This document shows positions 7,207 to 13,569 of a stretch of 21,459 nucleotides of DNA, piece by piece. The DNA lies in NCBI GenBank assembly GCA_023387085.1, contig JAEWIL010000264.1, positions 1 to 21,459 on the forward strand. The letters are read 5' to 3'. A program made the position numbers and the translations under genes. The stretch is from Pseudomonadota bacterium. GTDB taxonomy: Bacteria; Pseudomonadota; Alphaproteobacteria; Sphingomonadales; Sphingomonadaceae. Position 1 is the first letter of the stretch; each line of letters opens with the position of its first letter. The notes under the pieces were generated by a model. The model saw nothing but the letters and a program-made list of their open reading frames with translations. It searched no databases and was not told the origin of the DNA.

Positions 7207-7227
7207 TTACGTTTACGTGCACGTCAA
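7207..7227. promoter_or_regulatory. candidate operator and promoter of the acyl-CoA operon
   Basis: TTTACGTGCACGTCAA at 7212-7227 is a near-perfect palindrome, flanked by a third ACGT in TTACG (7207-7211). On the minus strand the sequence starts TTGACG, a good -35 hexamer, and TCAGGT lies 17 bases further as a poor -10. A poor -10 with a palindrome in the spacer suits activation or derepression by a MerR- or TetR-type regulator. From memory, LiuR-type sites of acyl-CoA and branched-chain degradation genes are also ACGT-rich palindromes. That link is inference, and no regulator gene is present here. The site is about 78-93 bp upstream of the dehydrogenase start. Confidence 0.5.
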
Positions 7228-7279
7228 GTAGAAATGCCGCTACGGCGAGAAAGTTTTGGCGCAGCGCTTCTCTCCTTCG

Positions 7280-7354
7280 CCGTCCCGGACCTGATCCGGG
7301 GATCCACTCATTCGGGCGCTGCGTGGACGGACCCTGGTCAAGTCCGGCGAGACG
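7280..7354. repeat. imperfect palindromic repeat (GGACCTGATCCGGGGATCC type)
   Basis: Left arm CGTCCCGGACCTGATCCGGG (from 7281) and right arm GACCCTGGTCAAGTCCGGCG (7330-7349) are imperfect reverse complements around a centre containing CCACTCATTCGGGCG. This resembles the common intergenic repeat CCCGGACTTGATCCGGGATC found in many copies in alphaproteobacterial genomes. It sits between the divergent dehydrogenase and SMP-30 genes. The rest of the 7135-7425 gap holds the candidate operator and no gene I can support. Confidence 0.65.
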
Positions 7355-7425
7355 AAAGTTGGAATCGCATCGGAATAGGTTTGCAGGCGCTGGGCAGCAT
7401 CGGCGGGCCGCGCTAGCATCGCCCG

Positions 7426-8295
7426 ATGGTTGAACTGCTTCTCGATGCCGGCGCCCTGCTCGGCGAGTCGCCGCGCTGGCATGCCGCCGAAGCACGCCTC
7501 TATTGGGTCGATATCGATGCCCATCGTATCCACCGGACCGATCCCGAAACGGGCGCGACCGAGACGATGCAGCTCGATCAGCCGGTCGGCTGTGTCGCCC
7601 CGCGCGCCGGCGGCGGGCTGGTCATGGGGCTGAAGGACAGCTGCGCGCTGGCCGACGCGTGGGGTGACACGCCGCGCCCGTTCGGCCCCGCGGCGCTGGC
7701 GGGGATCCCCGAGCAGCGCTTCAACGACGGCTGCGTCGATATGGCCGGGCGGTTCTGGGTCGGCAGCGTGACGAGCGACAAGTCGAACCCCGGTGCGATG
7801 CTCTTTCGCCTCGATCCCGATGGATCGCTGACGCCGATGGTCGGCGGGCTGCTGACGAGCAACGGCGCGGCGTTCAGCCCCGATGGCCGCACTTTCTATC
7901 ACGCCGATACGCCGACGCACGCGCTGCGTATCTATGACGTCGATCCCGAGACCGGCGAGCTTGGCGACGATCGCCTGTTTCACCAGTTCGAATTCGGGAC
8001 CGGACGCCCCGACGGCGGCGCCGTCGATGCAGAGGGTTGTTACTGGTCGGCGCTGTGGGACGGCTGGCGCGTCGTCCGCCTGTCACCCGCAGGCGAATTG
8101 CTCCAGACCGTCGAGCTGCCGGTGCAGCGCCCGTCGATGATCGCCTTCGGCGGACCCGACCTGCGAACCGCCTTCGTCACCAGCGCGGGCAAGAATCTGA
8201 CCGACGAGGAGCGCAAGGCGCAGCCGAATGCGGGTGGCCTGTTCCGCTTCCGCGTCGAGGTGCCGGGCCTCGCGCAGCCGCATTTCGGCGGCTGA
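7426..8295 (+). CDS. SMP-30/gluconolactonase/LRE family protein
   Basis: A 289-residue six-bladed beta-propeller of the SMP-30 (regucalcin/gluconolactonase) family, cytoplasmic since no signal peptide is seen. These enzymes hydrolyse sugar lactones with one bound divalent metal. Expected ligands are all present: Glu14 in GESPRW, Asn100 in QRFNDGCVD, Asn146 in TSNGAAFSPDG, and Asp196 in RPDGGAVDAEG. Blade motifs such as GRFWVGSV, YHADTPTHALRIYD and CYWSALWDG are typical. The substrate (gluconolactone, arabinolactone, xylonolactone or other) cannot be fixed and no sugar pathway gene is adjacent. No clear Shine-Dalgarno precedes ATG 7426. Divergent from the acyl-CoA operon; the M3 peptidase gene follows after 79 bp. 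Confidence 0.88.
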   Translation: MVELLLDAGALLGESPRWHAAEARLYWVDIDAHRIHRTDPETGATETMQLDQPVGCVAPRAGGGLVMGLKDSCALADAWGDTPRPFGPAALAGIPEQRFNDGCVDMAGRFWVGSVTSDKSNPGAMLFRLDPDGSLTPMVGGLLTSNGAAFSPDGRTFYHADTPTHALRIYDVDPETGELGDDRLFHQFEFGTGRPDGGAVDAEGCYWSALWDGWRVVRLSPAGELLQTVELPVQRPSMIAFGGPDLRTAFVTSAGKNLTDEERKAQPNAGGLFRFRVEVPGLAQPHFGG

Positions 8296-8341
8296 CCTGC
8301 ACTTGCGCCCCTTTGTCCTGTCGGGCTAAGGCATCTCCATA

Positions 8342-8359
8342 TGGTTTCGCTCGAAACCA
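8342..8359. promoter_or_regulatory. 18-bp palindrome before the M3 peptidase gene
   Basis: TGGTTTCG (8342-8349) and CGAAACCA (8352-8359) are perfect inverted repeats separated by CT. They lie just downstream of a weak promoter candidate (TTGTCC at 8313-8318, TCCATA at 8336-8341, 17 bases apart) and just upstream of the ribosome site GGGGAG (8367-8372). The palindrome could be an operator or an RNA hairpin in the 5' leader. No regulator is identified. Confidence 0.4.
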
Positions 8360-8374
8360 GTCTTCCGGGGAGAT

Positions 8375-10573
8375 ATGATGATGCCGCGCCGCGCGCAGCC
8401 TTTTGTCCGTTTGTCGATATTGCTTGCATCGACCGCCATGCTGTCGGGTTATAGTGTGATGACCATCGCTGCCGAAACCGCCGCCCAGCCCTCCAAGGCG
8501 CCCGCCGCCGCAACCGCGGAGGCAAACCCGCTGCTCCAGCCGTGGACCGGCCCCTATGAAGGGGTTCCGCCGTGGGACAAGATGGACCCCGAGCTGTTTC
8601 CCGACGCCTTTACCAAGGGCATGGCGGAGGTGAAGGCCGAGGTGCAGGCGGTAATCGACAATCCGGCCGCGCCGACGTTCGAGAATACCCACGTTCCGAT
8701 GCAGCTCGCGGGCGAATCGATGGAGCGCGTCTTCGCGATGTGGGGTGTCCAGACGTCGAACAAGTCGAACGACCGTGTCGAGGACATCGATGCCGAATGG
8801 AGCCCCAAGCTCACCAAATTCTACACCGAGCTCTTCCTCGATCCGAAGCTCTTCGCGCGCTACAAAGCGGTGTACGACAAGCGTAATTCGAGCGGGCTCA
8901 ACGCGCAGCAGATCCGCATCGTCGAGCGCAGCTATGACGAGATGGTACGCGACGGTGCGAACCTGTCGCCCGCGAACAAGGCGAAGCTGGTCGACCTCAA
9001 CGCGAAGCTCGAAGGGCTGTTCTCGACCTTTTCGTCGAAGCTTCTCGGTGACGAGAAGCTCTATACCTATGTCACCGACAAGGCCGAACTCGACGGGCTG
9101 GCGCCCGGCTTCATCGCCTCGCTCGCCGATGCCGCCGAGGCGCAGGGCAAGCCCGGCCAGTGGGCGATCAAGAACACCCGCTCGTCGGCGCAGCCCGTCC
9201 TGCAGAATGCCAGCAACCGCGCGCTGCGCGAGAAGGTCTGGAAAGCCTTCGTCAATCGCGGCGACAATGGCAACGCGAACGATACCAATGCGACGATCGC
9301 CGAAATCCTGAAGCTGCGCCAGGAACGCGCGGTGCTGCTCGGTTTCCCGACACACGCCCATTACCGCATGGCCGACACGATGGCGAAGACGCCCGAAAAC
9401 GCCATGGCCCTGATGATGAAGGTCTGGCCCGCCGCGGTCGCGCGCGTGAAGGAAGAAGTCGCCGACATGCAGGCGATCGCGGACGCCGAAGCGAAAGCGG
9501 GCAAGGGTCCGAAAATCACGATCGAGCCCTGGGACTATCGCTATTATGCCGAAAAGGTTCGCAAGGCCAAATACGACCTCGATGAGAATGAGGTGAAACC
9601 CTATCTCCAGCTCGACAAGCTCCGCGATGCGATGTTCTGGTCGGCGGGACAGCTCTATGACCTCGGCTTCCGCGAAAACACGGGGCAGATCCCCGTTTTC
9701 GATCCCAAGGTAAAGACGTTCGAAGTCTATAATCTCAGGACGAACGCCAATGTCGGCGTCCTCTATCTCGACAATTTCGCGCGCGACGGCAAACGCTCGG
9801 GCGCGTGGATGACGACCTATCGCAGTCAACAGGGCCTGGGCGGCGAACGCAACGTCCTCGCCTCGAACAACAATAATTTCACCGAAGGCGCGAAAGGCGA
9901 GCCGACGCTCGTCAGCCTCGACGATGCGACGACGCTGTTCCACGAATTCGGGCACGGCATCCATTATCTGCTGCAGCATGTCTATTATCCGGCGCTGGCC
10001 GGCGTGCCGCGCGACTTCGTCGAATTCCCGAGCCAGGTGAACGAGAACTGGCTGATGACGCCCGAAGTGCTGTCGAAATTTGCGACGCATTACCAGACCG
10101 GCGAGCCGATGCCGCAGGCGCTGGTCGACAAGATTCTGGCGTCGAGCAAGTTCAACCAGGGCTTCGATACGGTCGAATATCTGTCGAGCGCGATCCTCGA
10201 CATGAAGCTCCACGACCGCAAGGTTCCGATGACCGACATCGACAAGTTCGAGCGCGAGACGCTGGCGGAAATGGGCATGCCGAAGGAAATCGTCATGCGC
10301 CACCGCCTGCCGCAGTTCGGCCATTTGTTTTCGAGCGACGCCTATTCGGCGGGTTATTACAGCTATCTCTGGTCCGAAACGATGGATGCCGACACCTGGG
10401 CCGCGTTCAACGAAGCGGGCGGACCGTGGGATCGCACCGTCGCCGACAAGTTCCGCACCATCCTGCTGATGACCGGGAACGAAACCGACCGCGCCGAGGC
10501 CTATCGCGCTTTCCGCGGCCGCGATCCCGATGTGAGGGCGCTGCTCGCGAAGCGCGGTTTTCCGACCGAATGA
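8375..10573 (+). CDS. dcp: exported M3-family metallopeptidase (Dcp-like peptidyl-dipeptidase)
   Basis: A 732-residue zinc peptidase of family M3 that would trim peptides, by homology releasing C-terminal dipeptides. The zinc motif HEFGH is at residues 523-527, and the third ligand is Glu550 in RDFVEFPSQ, 27 residues after the first His, the family spacing. SAGYYSYLWSETMDADTW near the C-terminus is also typical. The N-terminus has Arg-Arg followed by a hydrophobic stretch (FVRLSILLASTAMLSGY) and then an Ala/Pro-rich linker, so the protein is exported. The lipobox-like LSGY has Tyr where a lipoprotein would have Cys, so cleavage after TIAA is more likely. ATGs at 8375, 8378 and 8381 are in frame; GGGGAG at 8367-8372 fits the latter two better. 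Confidence 0.93.
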   Translation: MMMPRRAQPFVRLSILLASTAMLSGYSVMTIAAETAAQPSKAPAAATAEANPLLQPWTGPYEGVPPWDKMDPELFPDAFTKGMAEVKAEVQAVIDNPAAPTFENTHVPMQLAGESMERVFAMWGVQTSNKSNDRVEDIDAEWSPKLTKFYTELFLDPKLFARYKAVYDKRNSSGLNAQQIRIVERSYDEMVRDGANLSPANKAKLVDLNAKLEGLFSTFSSKLLGDEKLYTYVTDKAELDGLAPGFIASLADAAEAQGKPGQWAIKNTRSSAQPVLQNASNRALREKVWKAFVNRGDNGNANDTNATIAEILKLRQERAVLLGFPTHAHYRMADTMAKTPENAMALMMKVWPAAVARVKEEVADMQAIADAEAKAGKGPKITIEPWDYRYYAEKVRKAKYDLDENEVKPYLQLDKLRDAMFWSAGQLYDLGFRENTGQIPVFDPKVKTFEVYNLRTNANVGVLYLDNFARDGKRSGAWMTTYRSQQGLGGERNVLASNNNNFTEGAKGEPTLVSLDDATTLFHEFGHGIHYLLQHVYYPALAGVPRDFVEFPSQVNENWLMTPEVLSKFATHYQTGEPMPQALVDKILASSKFNQGFDTVEYLSSAILDMKLHDRKVPMTDIDKFERETLAEMGMPKEIVMRHRLPQFGHLFSSDAYSAGYYSYLWSETMDADTWAAFNEAGGPWDRTVADKFRTILLMTGNETDRAEAYRAFRGRDPDVRALLAKRGFPTE

Positions 10574-10989
10574 TGTGAACCGGCAAGCAAAGGGGCCGCC
10601 GTGCCTCCTTTGTTTGTCCGTCAGGCCAGCCTCTGCAGTCGCGTGGAGGCGCAAGACGGCCGGGCATTCTCCGCGTCTTCGGCGCCTCCGCGCGCATTTT
10701 ATCGAGGCTCGGATTTGGTCGCCTCGAACGTTGAATTAAGGCGCCCCGACCCCAAGCTCTCTCCCGTTGGCAGCGAGTTGCGAGCGGAAACGTCAGGTCC
10801 CTCTCCCTAAGCCGGCGTCGCCTACAGACAGGTCGCTCCACACGCGGCCCATGGTCCGACCGATCCCGGCCCGGACACGCCGCATTAGGAGAATATCAAA
10901 GTTTCCGATCTATTCACCGTGCCGGATGGGGGATCGGCCGCGCAAATCGGCCGCATTCCCGAAATGTTGAGTCGAAGCAGGAAGATGAG
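10574..10989. other. 416-bp intergenic region without a supported gene
   Basis: No reading frame here on either strand looks like a protein; the short open frames lack family motifs and ribosome sites. The region contains the hairpin repeat at 10640-10694. It also holds a second low-complexity stretch around 10741-10815 (CAAGCTCTCTCCCGTTGGC, then CCCTCTCCCTAAG) that looks like a decayed repeat. The last 100 bases (ATTAGGAGAATATCAAAG and onward) are less GC-rich and are the likely promoter and leader of the CpaF gene. I cannot fix hexamers there. Confidence 0.6.
10640..10694. repeat. long hairpin repeat (GGAGGCGC type)
   Basis: CGCGTGGAGGCGCAAGACG (10640-10658) pairs with CGTCTTCGGCGCCTCCGCG (10674-10692), extended by CG. 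One mismatch and a two-base bulge interrupt about 18 paired bases, with a 15-base loop. The right arm resembles a repeat word, CGTCTCCGCGCCTCCGCG, that I recall from many bacterial intergenic regions. CATTTTAT follows, so it may also serve as a terminator for the peptidase gene 67 bp upstream, though the T run is short. Confidence 0.65.
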
Positions 10990-12486
10990 ATGAGCGCATT
11001 CGGACGCCGACCCGGTACCGCTGGCCGCCCCGCCTTCGGCGTGGCCAAGCCGATGCAGACGGGCCCCGGCATGGGCGGGGGCGCGCAATTCCCCGCGATC
11101 GATACGCCGGCGCCCGAAGCGCCGCCGCCGATCCCGTCCAATCTCTCACCCGAAGAGGAGGCGATGGAGCGGCTGAACCAGCGCTCGTCCGCCGAGAATA
11201 TGGAGCCCGAAAAGGCGCAGGGGTTTGAAGCGTCTGTTCACAAGATCAAGGAACAGGTGCTGCCGCGCCTGCTCGAACGCGTCGATCCCGAGGCCGCGGC
11301 GACGCTGTCGAAGGACGAACTGACCGAGGAATTCCGCCCGATCATCCTCGAGGTGCTCGCCGAACTGCGCATCACGCTGAACCGCCGCGAACAATTCGCG
11401 CTCGAAAAGGTGCTTGTCGACGAACTGCTCGGTTTCGGTCCGCTCGAGGAATTGCTTGCCGACCCCGACATCAGCGACATCATGGTCAACGGGCCGTATC
11501 AAACCTATATCGAGCGCAAGGGGCAGCTCGTCATCGCGCCGATCCAGTTCCGCGACGAACAGCATCTGTTCCAGATCGCGCAGCGCATCTGCAACCAGGT
11601 CGGTCGCCGCGTCGACCAGACCACCCCGCTCGCCGACGCCCGCCTCAAGGACGGCAGCCGCGTCAACGTCATCGTCCCGCCGCTCAGCTTGCGCGGCACC
11701 GCGATCTCGATTCGTAAATTCTCGGCCAAGCCGATCACGCTCGACATGCTCTGCCAATGGGGCGCGATGAGCCAGAAGATGTGTACCGCGCTGAAGATCG
11801 CGGGCGCCAGCCGTTTCAACATCGTCATCTCGGGCGGTACGGGCTCGGGGAAAACCACGATGCTCAACGCCCTGTCGAAGATGATCGACCCCGGCGAACG
11901 CGTGCTGACGATCGAGGACGCCGCCGAACTGCGTCTGCAGCAACCGCACTGGCTGCCGCTCGAAACGCGCCCCGCGAACCTTGAGGGCAATGGCGCGATC
12001 CACATGGGCGATCTCGTGAAGAACGCGCTGCGTATGCGTCCCGACCGCATCATCATGGGCGAAGTTCGCGGCGCGGAGTGTTTCGATCTCCTCGCCGCGA
12101 TGAATACCGGTCACGACGGGTCGATGTGTACGCTCCACTCGAACAGCCCGCGCGAATGCCTCGGCCGTATGGAGAATATGGTGCTGATGGGGGATATCAA
12201 GATCCCGAAGGAAGCGATCTCGAAGCAGATCGCCGACTCGGTCGACCTGATCGTCCAGATCAAGCGCCTGCGCGACGGCTCGCGCCGCGTCACCAACGTT
12301 ACCGAGGTGATCGGCATGGAAGGCGACGTCATCGTCACCCAGGAATTGTTCAAGTTCGAATATCTCGACGAGGACAAGGACGGGAAGATCATCGGCGAAT
12401 ATCGCGCGATGGGCCTGCGCCCCTACACGCTGGAAAAGGCCCGCCAATACGGCTTCGACCAGCCCTATCTCGAGGCCTGCCTCTAA
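10990..12486 (+). CDS. cpaF: CpaF/TadA-type secretion ATPase
   Basis: A 498-residue type II/IV secretion ATPase that forms a cytoplasmic hexamer powering assembly of Flp/Tad pili in the known systems. Residues 1-80 are Pro/Gly/Glu-rich and probably disordered. The N-terminal domain has GFGPLEELLADPDISDIMVN, followed by RVDQTTPLADARLKDGSRVN. Walker A GGTGSGKTT is at 282-290, the Asp box is ERVLTIEDAAELRL, Walker B is RIIMGEVRGAE near 353, and the His box is TGHDGSMCTLHSNSP. All motor motifs are intact. AGGA at 10979-10982 lies seven bases before ATG 10990. No other tad/cpa gene is adjacent, so the rest of the pilus cluster must lie elsewhere. Confidence 0.95.
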   Translation: MSAFGRRPGTAGRPAFGVAKPMQTGPGMGGGAQFPAIDTPAPEAPPPIPSNLSPEEEAMERLNQRSSAENMEPEKAQGFEASVHKIKEQVLPRLLERVDPEAAATLSKDELTEEFRPIILEVLAELRITLNRREQFALEKVLVDELLGFGPLEELLADPDISDIMVNGPYQTYIERKGQLVIAPIQFRDEQHLFQIAQRICNQVGRRVDQTTPLADARLKDGSRVNVIVPPLSLRGTAISIRKFSAKPITLDMLCQWGAMSQKMCTALKIAGASRFNIVISGGTGSGKTTMLNALSKMIDPGERVLTIEDAAELRLQQPHWLPLETRPANLEGNGAIHMGDLVKNALRMRPDRIIMGEVRGAECFDLLAAMNTGHDGSMCTLHSNSPRECLGRMENMVLMGDIKIPKEAISKQIADSVDLIVQIKRLRDGSRRVTNVTEVIGMEGDVIVTQELFKFEYLDEDKDGKIIGEYRAMGLRPYTLEKARQYGFDQPYLEACL

Positions 12487-12668
12487 CCCTTCAGCGCGAA
12501 CGCCGTCGCAAAGATCGCGATCGCCGCCGAGGCGAGCGCGATCCCGCGCCACGGCATGAAGCCGACCTTGTCGACGTCGCGGCGGTTGTTGCGACGCCAG
12601 GTCGCAATCTCGGCAACACCGAACAGCACCGCCGCGCCGATCCCGACCGTCAGCATCGACCCTTGCAT
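12483..12668 (-). CDS. small two-helix membrane protein
   Basis: A 61-residue protein with two hydrophobic segments, SMLTVGIGAAVLFGVAEIA at the N-terminus and GIALASAAIAIFATAFAL at the C-terminus. They are joined by a basic loop (TWRRNNRRDVDK). ATG 12666-12668 is chosen because AAGGGA lies nine bases upstream of it. An in-frame GTG at 12674 would add two residues but sits too close to that site. The stop TAG (12483-12485) overlaps the cpaF stop on the other strand. The hydrophobic pattern supports a real gene, but I recognise no family and cannot say what it does. Confidence 0.65.
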   Translation of the reverse strand: MQGSMLTVGIGAAVLFGVAEIATWRRNNRRDVDKVGFMPWRGIALASAAIAIFATAFALKG

Positions 12669-12723
12669 TGACACGCATCCCTTCGCAAACAGGGGCTTCT
12701 TCCCCCGAGAAAGAGGTGCCGAT

Positions 12724-13569
12724 ATGCGTCATTTTCGTTCCGTTGCAATAGCCGCGCTGATGGCGGCGGCCGCGTGCAATGCCCCCGCCCCGCTTTTCGC
12801 GCGAGACGCCGCCACCGCAAAGGACAAGACGGCAAAGCCCGGCGACACCATCGCCGCCGCGGTGGCCGCACCGACCCGCACGCCCGCGAACATCGCGCGC
12901 GACCAATATCGCCACCCCGCCGAAACGCTGGCCTTCTTCGGAATAAAGCCCGGAGATACGGTCGTCGAGCTGTGGCCGGGCGGCGGCTGGTACACCGAAA
13001 TCCTCGCCCCGCTGTCGAAAGCCGGCGCGGGCACGCTCTACGCGGCCGCGCCGTGGGAAAAGGGTTTGAACCGGATCAGGGAATGGCAGGGCGCGAAGCC
13101 CGATGTCTATGGCGCGATCAAGCTTGCAGAATTCCCCGCCACCGGTGTCGGGCCGAAGGTTCCCGACGGCAGCGCCGACGTCGTGCTGACCTTTCGCAAC
13201 GTCCACAATTGGCGCTTCGGCGGCAAGGACAGCATCGCCGACGCCTTTCGCCAGATCTATGCGATGCTGAAACCCGGCGGCGTTCTCGGGATCGAGGAGC
13301 ATCGCCTCCCCGAGGATATGGATTCGGCGCTCGAGGAAAAGAGCGGTTACATGAAGCGCTCGTCGATCGTCGCCTTCGCCGAGGCGGCTGGTTTCCAGCC
13401 GGCTGGCGAAAGCGACATCAACGCCAATCCGAAGGACACGCACGACTATCCCGACGGGGTGTGGACGCTGCCGCCCACGCTGGCCAAAAAGGATGTCGAC
13501 CGCGCCAAATATCTGGCGATCGGCGAGTCGGACCGGATGACGCTCAAATTCGTGAAGCCGGCGTCCTGA
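12724..13569 (+). CDS. exported SAM-dependent methyltransferase-like protein (COG4798 type)
   Basis: A 281-residue protein with a class I methyltransferase fold. The SAM-binding glycine motif is VVELWPGGGWYTEIL (about 80-94). The post-motifs ADVVLTFRNVHNW and MLKPGGVLGIEEHR correspond to the usual acidic strand and motif III. The W-P-G-G-G-W variant is what I associate with the COG4798 predicted methyltransferases. The start ATG 12724 follows GAGG and gives a short basic N-terminus and hydrophobic core (VAIAALMAAAAC). Either lipoprotein processing at Cys18 or cleavage after PLFA is possible; the lipobox is poor. Export of a SAM-dependent enzyme is odd because SAM is cytoplasmic. The open frame reaches upstream to 12556, but that would cross the opposite-strand gene. 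Confidence 0.82.
   Translation: MRHFRSVAIAALMAAAACNAPAPLFARDAATAKDKTAKPGDTIAAAVAAPTRTPANIARDQYRHPAETLAFFGIKPGDTVVELWPGGGWYTEILAPLSKAGAGTLYAAAPWEKGLNRIREWQGAKPDVYGAIKLAEFPATGVGPKVPDGSADVVLTFRNVHNWRFGGKDSIADAFRQIYAMLKPGGVLGIEEHRLPEDMDSALEEKSGYMKRSSIVAFAEAAGFQPAGESDINANPKDTHDYPDGVWTLPPTLAKKDVDRAKYLAIGESDRMTLKFVKPAS

Noticed and set aside
8177..10654. An 825-codon minus-strand open frame opposite the M3 peptidase gene
   Set aside because: Antisense shadow of a GC-rich gene. The plus strand has a signal peptide, HEFGH zinc site and full family length; the minus-strand protein has no recognisable motif.
10601..10970. Short plus-strand open frames of 67-69 codons in the 10574-10989 gap
   Set aside because: No ribosome sites, no hydrophobic or family pattern, and one runs through the hairpin repeat.
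11146..13443. A 765-codon minus-strand open frame spanning the cpaF and methyltransferase genes
   Set aside because: It crosses two well-supported plus-strand genes and their gap, and has shadow composition (Arg, Asp, His) without domains.
12774..13565. Reading Aat as a 519-residue fusion from the open frame running upstream through the methyltransferase gene
   Set aside because: The part before 13566 is Arg-rich shadow sequence of the methyltransferase gene, and the Aat family begins near 13572.
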